NCBI GenBank assembly: GCA_030639495.1
Contig: DAOWCP010000105.1
Coordinates: forward strand, 1-7,162
Origin: JAGLTN01 sp023135255
GTDB lineage: Bacteria > Planctomycetota > Phycisphaerae > Sedimentisphaerales > Anaerobacaceae
Reading direction: 5' to 3'
DNA: 7,162 nt
Shown here: one piece after another, positions 1-6,853 of the stretch
Layout of the letters: every line of letters begins with the position of its first letter
Position numbering within the stretch: position 1 is the stretch's first letter
Made by a program: the position numbers and the translations under genes
Notes under the pieces: generated by a model
The model's database searches: none
The model's input: the letters and a program-made list of their open reading frames with translations, nothing else
Told to the model about the DNA's origin: nothing

Positions 1-147
1 AAAGGCCAGGTGAGTGTTAAAGTTTTGCCTACATCGGATAAATGGTTTGGGGTGACATACAGGGAAGATAAACAGATAGCTCAAGCAAAGATCGCTGATC
101 TCGTGCAGCAAGGTTTGTATCCTGAGAGGTTGTGGGAAACATTATGA
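1..147 (+). CDS. Sugar-nucleotide nucleotidyltransferase, C-terminal end (partial)
   Basis: The window opens inside a plus-strand reading frame (frame 1) that runs 48 codons to a TGA at 145-147. The visible tail includes the string TSDKWFGVTYREDK, then a helix and GLYPERLW near the end. I recognise this ending (W-[FY]-G-V-T-Y-x-E-D-K ... G-[LV]-Y-P-x-x-LW) as the C-terminus of NTP_transferase-fold nucleotidyltransferases of roughly 300 residues that sit beside phosphotransferase-family sugar kinases in Bacteroidetes and Planctomycetes. These enzymes are expected to join a sugar 1-phosphate to UTP (or another NTP) in the cytoplasm. The catalytic N-terminal half lies outside the window, so nucleotide and sugar specificity cannot be judged. 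Its stop overlaps the ATG of the kinase at 144, which supports a shared operon and translational coupling. The family call rests on the tail only. Confidence 0.65.
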   Translation, partial: KGQVSVKVLPTSDKWFGVTYREDKQIAQAKIADLVQQGLYPERLWETL

Positions 148-1247
148 TAGATAATATCAAAGCAGTATTTGAAAAATTCGAAACAGGGGCAGAGTTTGTT
201 GATGCTGAGCCTTACGGCAGCGGTCATATTAATGATACTTTTGCTGTCAGGTGCAAAGGCAAGGCAGATAGGTTCAGTTATATTTTGCAGAGGATAAATA
301 GTAATATTTTTCCTGAACCTAAAAAACTTATGGATAATATTGTCCGTGTCACTGAGCATATCAGAAAGAAGCTTGAGCTGCAAAACGCTGAGGAAATTGA
401 TAGGAAAGTTTTAACTGTTATCCGTTCGATAAATTCTTTGCCTTATTATATAGATGAGCACCAGCGGTATTGGCGGATGTATATTTTTATTCAGAACGCC
501 CGGACTTATGATGTCATTGAATCACTGGATCAGGCGAGGGAGGCTGCGAAAAGTTTCGGCATATTTCAGGGGATGCTTGCTGATTTGCCAGGAGCTGCAT
601 TGTACGAAATTTTGCCGGGGTTCCATGATGGGCAAAAAAGATTTGCGGCTTTTGAAAAGGCGGTTAAGGATGACATTTGCGGCAGATTAAAAACATCTGA
701 GCGAGAGATAGGTTTTGTTAATGAGCATAAATGGATATTTGATAAGGTCTCTGAGCTGATCGAAAAAGGGCAAGTACCTGTGCGGATTACGCATAATGAC
801 ACTAAGATCAATAATGTGATGCTTGATGATGTTACTGGTGAAGGTGTTTGTGTTATTGACCTCGATACGGTTATGCCTGGATTTGCCCTTTATGATTTTG
901 GTGATATGGTGCGGACTTCGACGATAACCGTGGCTGAAGATGAAGTAGATCTGTCAAAAGTTACTATGGCGATGGATAGGTTTGAAGCTATTGTCAGCGG
1001 GTATCTTTCGACAGCAGGGAAGTTCCTTTGCCAGGCAGAGATTGATAATCTTATTCTTGGTGGTAAGATGATAACATTGATAATCGGTGTGCGTTTCTTG
1101 ACTGATTTTCTGATGGGCGACGCTTATTTTAAGACCAGCAGGGAAAATCATAACCTTGACAGATGTCGAACACAGCTTAAACTGGTTGAATCTATCGAGC
1201 AACAGCAAAATAAGATGCAGGCTTTGGTAGAAAAACTGGTAAAATGA
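144..1247 (+). CDS. N-acetylhexosamine 1-kinase-like phosphotransferase (APH superfamily)
   Basis: Predicted 367-residue cytoplasmic kinase that would phosphorylate the anomeric (C1) hydroxyl of a free hexosamine with ATP. The N-terminus has the glycine-rich YGSGHINDTF motif (about residues 24-33), then YILQRINSNIFPEPKKLMDN-type sequence typical of NahK relatives. The catalytic loop is HNDTKINN at residues 217-224 (D219 the likely base, N224 metal-binding) and the DFG-equivalent is D239-L-D241. Length matches the NahK family (about 360). A GTG at 132 would add four residues, but I chose the ATG at 144 because its A-TG-A overlaps the upstream TGA and GGGA sits 6 nt before it. Next to a nucleotidyltransferase and a UDP-sugar epimerase, GlcNAc/GalNAc salvage is the natural inference. 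AmgK-type MurNAc/GlcNAc kinases of cell-wall recycling are the main alternative. Family call firm, substrate inferred. Confidence 0.88.
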   Translation: MIDNIKAVFEKFETGAEFVDAEPYGSGHINDTFAVRCKGKADRFSYILQRINSNIFPEPKKLMDNIVRVTEHIRKKLELQNAEEIDRKVLTVIRSINSLPYYIDEHQRYWRMYIFIQNARTYDVIESLDQAREAAKSFGIFQGMLADLPGAALYEILPGFHDGQKRFAAFEKAVKDDICGRLKTSEREIGFVNEHKWIFDKVSELIEKGQVPVRITHNDTKINNVMLDDVTGEGVCVIDLDTVMPGFALYDFGDMVRTSTITVAEDEVDLSKVTMAMDRFEAIVSGYLSTAGKFLCQAEIDNLILGGKMITLIIGVRFLTDFLMGDAYFKTSRENHNLDRCRTQLKLVESIEQQQNKMQALVEKLVK

Positions 1248-1368
1248 TTATTTTCAGGAATTTATATCCTTCAGGGTAAGAAATTTCCGCAAGGAAAGCT
1301 ATAAAGTATTGTTTTAAAGTTATTTACCCGTGGATAAACGGGAAAAAATTTAATTGGGATTAGTATAT
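1248..1368 (+). other. Structured gap between kinase and epimerase genes
   Basis: These 121 nt hold no gene but several small inverted repeats: AGGA/TCCT around an AT loop near 1256-1270, TTTCC-GCAA-GGAAA at 1284-1297 (5-bp stem, GNRA tetraloop), and CCCGT-GGATAA-ACGGG at 1327-1342. None is followed by a T-run on the plus strand, so none looks like an intrinsic terminator. I see no convincing sigma70 promoter. The simplest reading is an intercistronic leader or processing region, with read-through from the kinase into the epimerase. Confidence 0.4.
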
Positions 1369-2295
1369 ATGCGTATTTTAGTGACAGGCGGGGCTGGGTT
1401 CATAGGCAGCCATATAGTTGAACATTTTGCGGGCAAGGCAGAAATAAAAGTTCTTGATAATCTTCGCAGCGGCTATAAAGAGAATCTTGCCGGTTTTGAT
1501 GTCGATTTTATAGAAGGTTCGATTACAGATACTAAGGCAGTTAAAAAGGCTGTCAAAGGTGTTGATTATGTTTTTCATCTTGCAGCGATGATAAGTGTTC
1601 CCGAATCGATGGATTTGCCGGCAGAGTGTGTAGAGATCAACACTATCGGGTTGCTGAATGTTCTGCGGGCAAGTGCCGATGCCGATGTTAAGAAGCTTTG
1701 TTTCAGCAGTTCGGCTGCTATATATGGTGACAACCCTCAAATGCCTAAGATTGAGACAATGGTGCCTGAACCAAAGAGCCCTTATGCAGTCACTAAGCTT
1801 GACGGCGAGTATTACTGCAAGATGTTTACCGATGAGGGTTGGCTTAATACTGCTTGTATGCGGTATTTTAATGTCTTTGGGCCAAGGCAGGATCCGGGCA
1901 GTCAATATGCAGCGGCAGTTCCGATCTTTATATATAAAGCTCTTCGCAATGAGCCTGTTACAATTTTTGGTGATGGCCAGCAGACAAGAGATTTTATTTT
2001 TGTTAAGGATATTGCAGTGGCGAATGCTTATCTGGTGACGAACGATAGGCTTAGCGGTGTTTACAATGTCGGCTATGGCAAAACTATAACGATAACAGAA
2101 TTGGCTGAGCGTATTATCAAATTGGCTGGTTCGAAATCCCAGATCAATTATGCTCCGGTTCGCGCAGGTGATGTGAAACATTCCTGGGCAAAAGTGGATA
2201 AGCTTTTTGAAGCAGGTTTTAAGACGCAAGCTGATTTTGACAGTGGGCTGGGAAAGACTATTGAGTTTTTTAAGAATAAACCACTGCAGGGCTAA
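1369..2295 (+). CDS. NAD-dependent UDP-sugar 4-epimerase (GalE/WbpP-like extended SDR)
   Basis: Predicted 308-residue cytoplasmic extended short-chain dehydrogenase. The Rossmann motif TGGAGFIGSH begins about residue 6. The catalytic Ser region is SSSAAIYG (S113-S115), and Y139-x-x-x-K143 lies in SPYAVTK. RYFNVFGPRQDP and FGDGQQTRDFIFVKD are typical of GalE/WbpP-type UDP-glucose or UDP-GlcNAc 4-epimerases, as is the GDVKHSWA segment near the C-terminus. A TTG at 1354 would add five residues (MGLVY). I prefer the ATG at 1369 because it begins directly at the family's usual MRILVTGG start, with a weak GGGA 9 nt upstream. Following the nucleotidyltransferase and kinase, it would interconvert UDP-GlcNAc/UDP-GalNAc or UDP-Glc/UDP-Gal. 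Which pair cannot be decided here, and dTDP-glucose dehydratase is less likely. Its stop overlaps the convergent HPP gene by 4 nt. Confidence 0.88.
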   Translation: MRILVTGGAGFIGSHIVEHFAGKAEIKVLDNLRSGYKENLAGFDVDFIEGSITDTKAVKKAVKGVDYVFHLAAMISVPESMDLPAECVEINTIGLLNVLRASADADVKKLCFSSSAAIYGDNPQMPKIETMVPEPKSPYAVTKLDGEYYCKMFTDEGWLNTACMRYFNVFGPRQDPGSQYAAAVPIFIYKALRNEPVTIFGDGQQTRDFIFVKDIAVANAYLVTNDRLSGVYNVGYGKTITITELAERIIKLAGSKSQINYAPVRAGDVKHSWAKVDKLFEAGFKTQADFDSGLGKTIEFFKNKPLQG

Positions 2296-2792
2296 GTAAG
2301 ATCTTTTAGTCGGTTTTTAAAAAAGTGATGTATTAAAGAAAGTATTGCAGCACTTGCTATTACTGCAATGGCTATATTCAGCGACAAACCCTGAATGGCT
2401 ACACCAAGAGCAGTTCCAGCGGCAGGAGGGTGTTCGGTGTTAATCACGACCATTATGAATATCGATAGCCCTACTGCAAGAGCACATACTATTGAAGAGG
2501 CGATTGTGTGATGCAGAAAAGCCGGATGCGGTATCATGGCACATAAAGCACCACAGATAAGCCCGACTATGTGTCCTCCGATGATATGACGAGTTTTTGC
2601 GGAGATGTCTTTCGGCATTGCGAAGACGATGAAAGTCGTAGCCCCCAGCGATGCAATTATTACAGCATCATCTCTTATGCTCAGTGATAACAAAATAATA
2701 AAAATAACAATAGTTGCGAAGATGCTTTGAAAAACATAATTTTTCCAAAACTTTTTGAATTCTTTGTCTATTTTTATTAACGATCTTTTCAT
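2292..2792 (-). CDS. HPP family integral membrane protein
   Basis: Predicted 166-residue inner-membrane protein made almost entirely of hydrophobic segments: about residues 19-38, 43-59, 69-88, 96-118 and 127-156. The signature EHPPAAGTALG is at 120-130, and the preceding family blocks ASLGATTFIVFAMP (47-60) and RHIIGGHIVG (68-77) match the HPP family (compare the usual ASFGAS...P..RN.IGGH pattern). Some cyanobacterial and plastid HPP proteins take part in nitrite transport. The role of most bacterial members is unknown, and no substrate can be inferred from its neighbours. The ATG at 2790-2792 is chosen because the charged N-terminus before TM1 is normal for the family. The Shine-Dalgarno is weak. 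It is separated by 117 nt from the upstream co-directional propeller gene, so it may be transcribed with it or alone. It ends in TAG, overlapping the epimerase stop. Confidence 0.9.
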   Translation of the reverse strand: MKRSLIKIDKEFKKFWKNYVFQSIFATIVIFIILLSLSIRDDAVIIASLGATTFIVFAMPKDISAKTRHIIGGHIVGLICGALCAMIPHPAFLHHTIASSIVCALAVGLSIFIMVVINTEHPPAAGTALGVAIQGLSLNIAIAVIASAAILSLIHHFFKNRLKDLT

Positions 2793-2909
2793 ATTTGTCC
2801 ATTTTTAAAAGACCTATATCGTTAATATCGGACAATAGCTGTGAAATACTTTAGAACAAGGTTTTACTTTGTTTGTTTTTGAATATTACTTTGGAGGGCT
2901 TTTACGTTT
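2793..2909 (-). other. Gap between HPP and propeller genes
   Basis: 117 AT-rich nt. On the minus strand I find no GC-rich hairpin followed by a T-run, so no clear terminator for the propeller gene. There is also no clean -35/-10 pair for the HPP gene. A short direct repeat ATATCG-TTA-ATATCG lies near 2816-2830 in the likely 5' leader of the HPP gene. Nothing else is supported. Confidence 0.3.
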
Positions 2910-4532
2910 TTATTCTCTTGTCTGCTGTGCGTTATTTGGGGTGTAGTTGAGTTTTGCTTTAAACGTTGCGCCGGTCAAAGGCATATCGATATTTATTTTT
3001 TCAGATGATCTGACTGCTGCGATGATTTCTTTTTCACTAATATTGACAGGTTTTTTTATCAGCTCTGCCAAGCCATAAAAGCCGATAAAACTATCATAAA
3101 ACGAGGGGTCTTGTTGAGGCAGCAGTATTGGTTTTGAACTGTTGCCGTTTTCATCGATGTAGCAGATATAAAGCTTTGTAAATAGTCGTCCTTCAAATCT
3201 TTTACTGCTGAATACCAACCAGCGATTGTTGCTTGACCAGCAGTGCCATGATTCAGGCCAATTGCTGTTGCAGGTTAGTCTGCTGTATTTTAGTTTTCCG
3301 GTCTGATTGAATTGATCAAGGTTTGCTATATAAAGGTCGCTGTCTTTAAGATACAGGCTGAAGCTGCTGTAATCGCACATGCAGAATATGATGAATTTTC
3401 CGTCTGGTGAAATCCTGGGCAGGAGTATACTTTTGCCGGTCTCAGTTGAAGAAAGCACTATTTCTGTTTGTCCCCATGTGTCAGTTTTTATGTCATAGCT
3501 GATTCGCATCAGGTCGTAGCGTATTTTTTTGTGGTTTTCTTTAAGCCAATCGAATCGCTGCTGGTCATTGCCTTTGAGGTCTGTTGTTGCGCAGCAGTAG
3601 TAAAGATATTTGCCGTCAGGTGAGAAGCTTGGAAATGTTTCGAGTTTTTCTTTGTTGCTGAATTGTGAACTGGTTTTAACCTTTTGTGATTTTAGATCAT
3701 AATACGAAAGAGCAGAGTCAAGGTCGACGACATCGCGTACCTCGTTTCTTTTTGAATGAAAAAACTGAAAAACCTTATTTATTGAATATGTTATCATTTG
3801 ACCGGTTGGGTGCCAGGTTGGATAGCCGAATTTTGTTCCTATTTTTTTAATCTTTCCGTCAATTATGATTAGTTCATCGAAACCGAATTTACTGTCACGA
3901 AATGCGATTACCATTTTATCAGGGCTGTTGTTGCAGAAGCTGTGACAGTTTACACAGCCGCCGCTGGACGTATCGAAAGGCCTGCGGAAACCTTTGCCCC
4001 TGACTATCGGTTTCTCGGAAAAGTTTGTCAAATCTCGCTGGTATATCCCAATGGCCTGGTGTTTTGTGTACAGTGCCTCCATTTTCCTATAGACCACATA
4101 ACGGTCAATTTCTTCTTCAGCGACAGTGTTTTCGATGGTTTTGAATTTAGTCCAGGTCTTTTTTGTATTTTCTTTTGTGTAGATATCGAAATATATTTTT
4201 TTGCCTTTATTATTGTTTAGTAGCCTGGCCCATTTTTTCCGGGGTATCTTTATCTTTGGAGAGTTTGAAGTTATGGCTATCTTATTTTGGTTTTTCTCGG
4301 CGTATATTTCAACGTGATATTTTTTTGCAGGCTCATCTATTATAAAATTCAGCGGCGCAATGTTTGGTGGTATGACCGCATTGTTATAGTTGGGATGAAT
4401 ATTGGCATTTCGTTCGACATCAGCAAAGTCACAGGGACGAATTATTACAGGCTTAAAATGTAAGTATGCCAAATAGCTGACAATAACTATGGAGATGGTC
4501 AGTCTTAAAATAAGCTTGATATTTTTCTTCAT
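2910..4532 (-). CDS. Membrane-anchored PD40/TolB-like beta-propeller with a CxxCH haem-type motif
   Basis: Predicted 540-residue envelope protein. A single hydrophobic anchor (residues 8-26, after KKNIK) should place the rest in the periplasm. A family-typical block, IPPNIAPLNFII (54-65), is followed by a beta-rich region and then CVNCH at 193-197, the covalent c-type haem motif, with M207 as a possible distal ligand. Four PD40-like blades follow: YPTWHPTGQMITYS (237-250), FPSFSPDGKYLYYC (300-313), LPRISPDGKFIIFC (371-384) and SWHCWSSNNRWLVFSS (428-443), consistent with a TolB-like propeller. Similar PD40 proteins carrying CVNCHSF next to DUF6057 genes occur in Bacteroidetes. Their function is not known to me. 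The ATG at 4530-4532 overlaps the stop of the upstream gene as ATGA, with no strong Shine-Dalgarno, so translation is probably coupled. Haem binding is inferred from the motif alone. Confidence 0.85.
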   Translation of the reverse strand: MKKNIKLILRLTISIVIVSYLAYLHFKPVIIRPCDFADVERNANIHPNYNNAVIPPNIAPLNFIIDEPAKKYHVEIYAEKNQNKIAITSNSPKIKIPRKKWARLLNNNKGKKIYFDIYTKENTKKTWTKFKTIENTVAEEEIDRYVVYRKMEALYTKHQAIGIYQRDLTNFSEKPIVRGKGFRRPFDTSSGGCVNCHSFCNNSPDKMVIAFRDSKFGFDELIIIDGKIKKIGTKFGYPTWHPTGQMITYSINKVFQFFHSKRNEVRDVVDLDSALSYYDLKSQKVKTSSQFSNKEKLETFPSFSPDGKYLYYCCATTDLKGNDQQRFDWLKENHKKIRYDLMRISYDIKTDTWGQTEIVLSSTETGKSILLPRISPDGKFIIFCMCDYSSFSLYLKDSDLYIANLDQFNQTGKLKYSRLTCNSNWPESWHCWSSNNRWLVFSSKRFEGRLFTKLYICYIDENGNSSKPILLPQQDPSFYDSFIGFYGLAELIKKPVNISEKEIIAAVRSSEKINIDMPLTGATFKAKLNYTPNNAQQTRE

Positions 4533-6352
4533 TTTTCAGGCCTGAGAAAATGGTAATAGTAGTAATATGTATTTTTGAAATCATCGCTTAACGACTCGCT
4601 TGCCTGCTGGGTTGTCATATTTGAGGTTGCGGATGCTTTTTGTGAGAATCGCTGGAAAGTTTTTAATGATTCGGCGCTGATTTTTCTTGTTGCAAGATTG
4701 GCTTTCTGGCCGGTCATTTGCGTGTAAAACAAAATCGCCTGCTCATAAATTTTAGGAATATATCCTTTGGGATAATCGAGCTTATCAAGATATTTGATGC
4801 TGTTGGCGATGGGTGTGTGTTGACCTGTCAGAAGGCAAAAAGCCATCATATATTCAAATGCCATTTTGTTTTCAGGATTGGCTACGAACAAATTCTGCGG
4901 CGCATACCTGTTTGCCAGATCCTGATCTTTCCCCGCCCATAAATTTCGTTTTTCCATTATGTTTTTATCGAGTTTGAAAAGCTGTGGGCTGTTTAGCTTG
5001 TCCAAATATTTTTTAGCCCATTTTCGATAGAGCGGGTCTTTGCTCAATGCGTTCAGGTACACCTTGGCAGTGCTGTATTGTTGTTTTATGATGTTTATCA
5101 GTGCCAATTGTTTTAGACCATGCGGGTAATAGCCGAACAGTTCTAATGCCTCGCTCGTGTAATGTTCCGCCTGGTTTATATCCGCCAGTTCATAATAAAT
5201 ATCGCCGAGCTTGGGGTAGACAAGCCATAGTATCCCGCCAGTGAATCCGTCTTTGTTGTTGAGCAGTAAAGATTCATAGTGTTGCGGATAATCGAACATG
5301 TTGCTTGTCAGTTGGCCTTTGTGGTATAGAGCCCGGTTGACATCGTGACATATTAATATATCGTAATTTTTTTCAGACAGCGTCTCGACTTTGGCAAGCA
5401 GTTTATTCCAGTTTTGATGATAAGAGTAATAATCTACGAGTTTTTTATTTCTTGTGGTGTAATCAGCAGAGGCAAAGACTGCTGCGATAACTAATATCGT
5501 CGGTAGAGCGGCGGTGAATATTTTTTTTAATTTTGAGATGCTGGTTTTTATTGGCTTTATGATTTTGCATAAGATTATCAGTATTGGCCAATAAGCAATA
5601 GATATATTCGTAATTATGTTGCAGGCAAAGCCTTGACCGGGATGAAAGATCAGGACTCTCTGACACGTTTCGATTATGTCCGTTTTAAATATCAGCAGGT
5701 TGCATAGCCATGGTGACAGTACAGCTATAAGCAATAATATTAATGAGTTGCGAAAGTTTTTTTGGGTGAGCTCAATTATAGTGCAAAGCAATGCAAAAAC
5801 CAATAGGCCCTTAGGGATAGTTATGTAAATTAAAGTTGTACTGATAAAAAATAATGTGAATTTCGTTTTAAGTTTAAGTTTTGTTTTATTGTAATAATAA
5901 AAAGCTGTTGCTGCCAAAAGGGTCGATAGAGGTTCCTCGATCCAGTGATAATACCTTGCGTATTGGATAATCAGCAGTGCAGCCGGGACACTGCTGAGCA
6001 ATTTTAAGTTTTCTCGGCCAAGGGATTTGGCGATCTTACCGGCGATTGTGTATAACGCTATTGCTAAGGCGGTTATGATTATTGCGGCGGCGAAGTTAAA
6101 GTGAAAGAAAATATATGACAGCACAGATGCCGGCCAATCGATGCATAAGCCGGGGTAAAATGGCGTTTGGGCGAATATATTTTTCCAGGGGGTGTAAATA
6201 TCCGTGCAAATTATCTGGCCTTGCCCGAAGAAGACTAACGTAGGTTTTATCCATAACCAGCTTATCAGAAAAATAACACTTACGAACAGGCCTGCTGACA
6301 GCCTGTTTAATAGATCGCTTTGTGTTATCTTGAGTTTGCTTTTGCTCGGCAT
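4529..6352 (-). CDS. DUF6057-like polytopic membrane protein with TPR-type C-terminal domain
   Basis: Predicted 607-residue inner-membrane protein. The N-terminal half contains about eight hydrophobic segments (roughly 17-35, 77-107, 118-133, 140-155, 166-192, 203-222, 243-265, 281-296). Residues about 300-607 are soluble and helical with TPR-like spacing, for example KLGDIYYELADINQAEHYTSEA (381-402) and LKQLALINIIKQQYSTAKVYL (413-433). A tyrosine-rich end, NTYYYYYHFL (594-603), closes the protein. This layout and several motifs (QNWNKLLA, DVNRALYHKGQL, NPENKMAFEYMMAFCLL) match my memory of DUF6057 proteins of Bacteroidetes, whose role is unknown. The partner gene overlaps by 4 nt, so a complex with the CxxCH propeller is plausible. 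The ATG at 6350-6352 has a perfect TATAAT only 6 nt upstream and no Shine-Dalgarno, pointing to a leaderless message. Gene reality is near certain; the DUF assignment is from memory. Confidence 0.8.
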   Translation of the reverse strand: MPSKSKLKITQSDLLNRLSAGLFVSVIFLISWLWIKPTLVFFGQGQIICTDIYTPWKNIFAQTPFYPGLCIDWPASVLSYIFFHFNFAAAIIITALAIALYTIAGKIAKSLGRENLKLLSSVPAALLIIQYARYYHWIEEPLSTLLAATAFYYYNKTKLKLKTKFTLFFISTTLIYITIPKGLLVFALLCTIIELTQKNFRNSLILLLIAVLSPWLCNLLIFKTDIIETCQRVLIFHPGQGFACNIITNISIAYWPILIILCKIIKPIKTSISKLKKIFTAALPTILVIAAVFASADYTTRNKKLVDYYSYHQNWNKLLAKVETLSEKNYDILICHDVNRALYHKGQLTSNMFDYPQHYESLLLNNKDGFTGGILWLVYPKLGDIYYELADINQAEHYTSEALELFGYYPHGLKQLALINIIKQQYSTAKVYLNALSKDPLYRKWAKKYLDKLNSPQLFKLDKNIMEKRNLWAGKDQDLANRYAPQNLFVANPENKMAFEYMMAFCLLTGQHTPIANSIKYLDKLDYPKGYIPKIYEQAILFYTQMTGQKANLATRKISAESLKTFQRFSQKASATSNMTTQQASESLSDDFKNTYYYYYHFLRPEK

Positions 6353-6389
6353 TTGCGGATTATATCATATATCCATCGGTGTTTAATTG
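6353..6389 (-). promoter_or_regulatory. Extended -10 promoter of the two-gene membrane operon
   Basis: Read on the minus strand, TGATATAAT gives a perfect TATAAT (6364-6359) with the TG of an extended -10 element. The hexamer 17 nt upstream (ATTAAA) is a poor -35. Counting about 7 nt from the -10 puts the transcription start at or within a base or two of the A of the ATG at 6352. The mRNA would then have essentially no leader, which fits the absence of a Shine-Dalgarno. Confidence 0.5.
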
Positions 6390-6554
6390 TTTTTTTGGGG
6401 GTTGTTAGGCTCAATCTCAATCGTGATTTGTGCTAAAGACTCGCAATTAGCTTTGTATTGGAGCCATTTAAATTTTTATGCGTATTTTTTCTTGCAATTT
6501 TGCCGCTTTGGCGGTAGATTACCCGTTCATTTGCCGGGCTTTTCAATGTGGGCC

Positions 6555-6583
6555 TTGGCAAATTTGTGTTTTACAGTTATTGT
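6555..6583 (+). promoter_or_regulatory. Sigma70-type promoter for tRNA-Lys
   Basis: TTGGCA (6555-6560, 5 of 6 to the -35 consensus) is followed after exactly 17 nt by TATTGT (6578-6583, 4 of 6 to the -10 consensus). The predicted start, about 6590, leaves only a few nucleotides before the tRNA at 6594, the spacing expected for a tRNA gene. The -10 lies in the centre of a 17-bp palindrome. Confidence 0.5.
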
Positions 6584-6589
6584 AACTGT
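6573..6589. repeat. 17-bp palindrome over the tRNA promoter -10
   Basis: ACAGTTA-TTG-TAACTGT: perfect 7-nt arms around a 3-nt centre, ending 4 nt before the tRNA. It may be a repressor-type operator, since its centre coincides with the candidate -10, or it may be chance. It is not a terminator, because no T-run follows. Confidence 0.45.
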
Positions 6590-6593
6590 TTAC

Positions 6594-6666
<73 letters not shown>

Positions 6667-6713
6667 TTCAGGTCGGTTAATCAGATAGAGTCTTTTTTTC
6701 TGTGCAGGTTTTT

Positions 6714-6724
6714 GATAGCAATAT
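6714..6724 (+). repeat. 11-bp direct repeat, copy 1
   Basis: GATAGCAATAT, identical to the copy at 6953-6963. The pair brackets 228 nt that include most of the hairpin cluster. They could be a target-site duplication, a deletion scar or coincidence. No terminal inverted repeats are evident just inside. Confidence 0.5.
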
Positions 6725-6847
6725 CAATCAGGGGTGAGAACCCGTCAGATGCGTAAGCATCTGAAACGTGGGGTTTGCACCGTCCTCGGTACAAACTGAT
6801 AAGATAGGTTACAGATTATGCTAAGAACGTGGGTAACAGTTGTTAGT

Positions 6848-6853
6848 TATAAT
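6848..6853 (+). promoter_or_regulatory. Possible -10 box upstream of the UDP-glucuronate epimerase-type gene
   Basis: A perfect TATAAT on the plus strand, 160 nt before the ATG at 7013. The hexamers at the right distance upstream (GAACGT and neighbours) are not -35-like, and there is no TG extension. It is only a possible start, and it would leave most of the upstream hairpins outside the message. Confidence 0.22.

Noticed and set aside
1329..1337. CGTGGATAA, one base from a DnaA box
   Set aside because: A single isolated near-match with no second box, no AT-rich unwinding element beyond background and no dnaA/dnaN neighbours. It lies inside a small hairpin.
1378..2229. 283-codon minus-strand open frame opposite the epimerase
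   Set aside because: It is antisense to a gene with full catalytic motifs, is rich in Cys, His and Ile as expected of a codon shadow, and has no recognisable domain.
3942..4345. Plus-strand open frames opposite the CxxCH propeller gene
   Set aside because: Short, Phe/Cys-rich antisense shadows of a long gene with clear PD40 repeats; no ribosome binding sites.
6667..6700. Rho-independent terminator after the tRNA
   Set aside because: A T7 run is present at 6693-6699 but no GC-rich stem directly precedes it; only weak, long-loop pairings exist.
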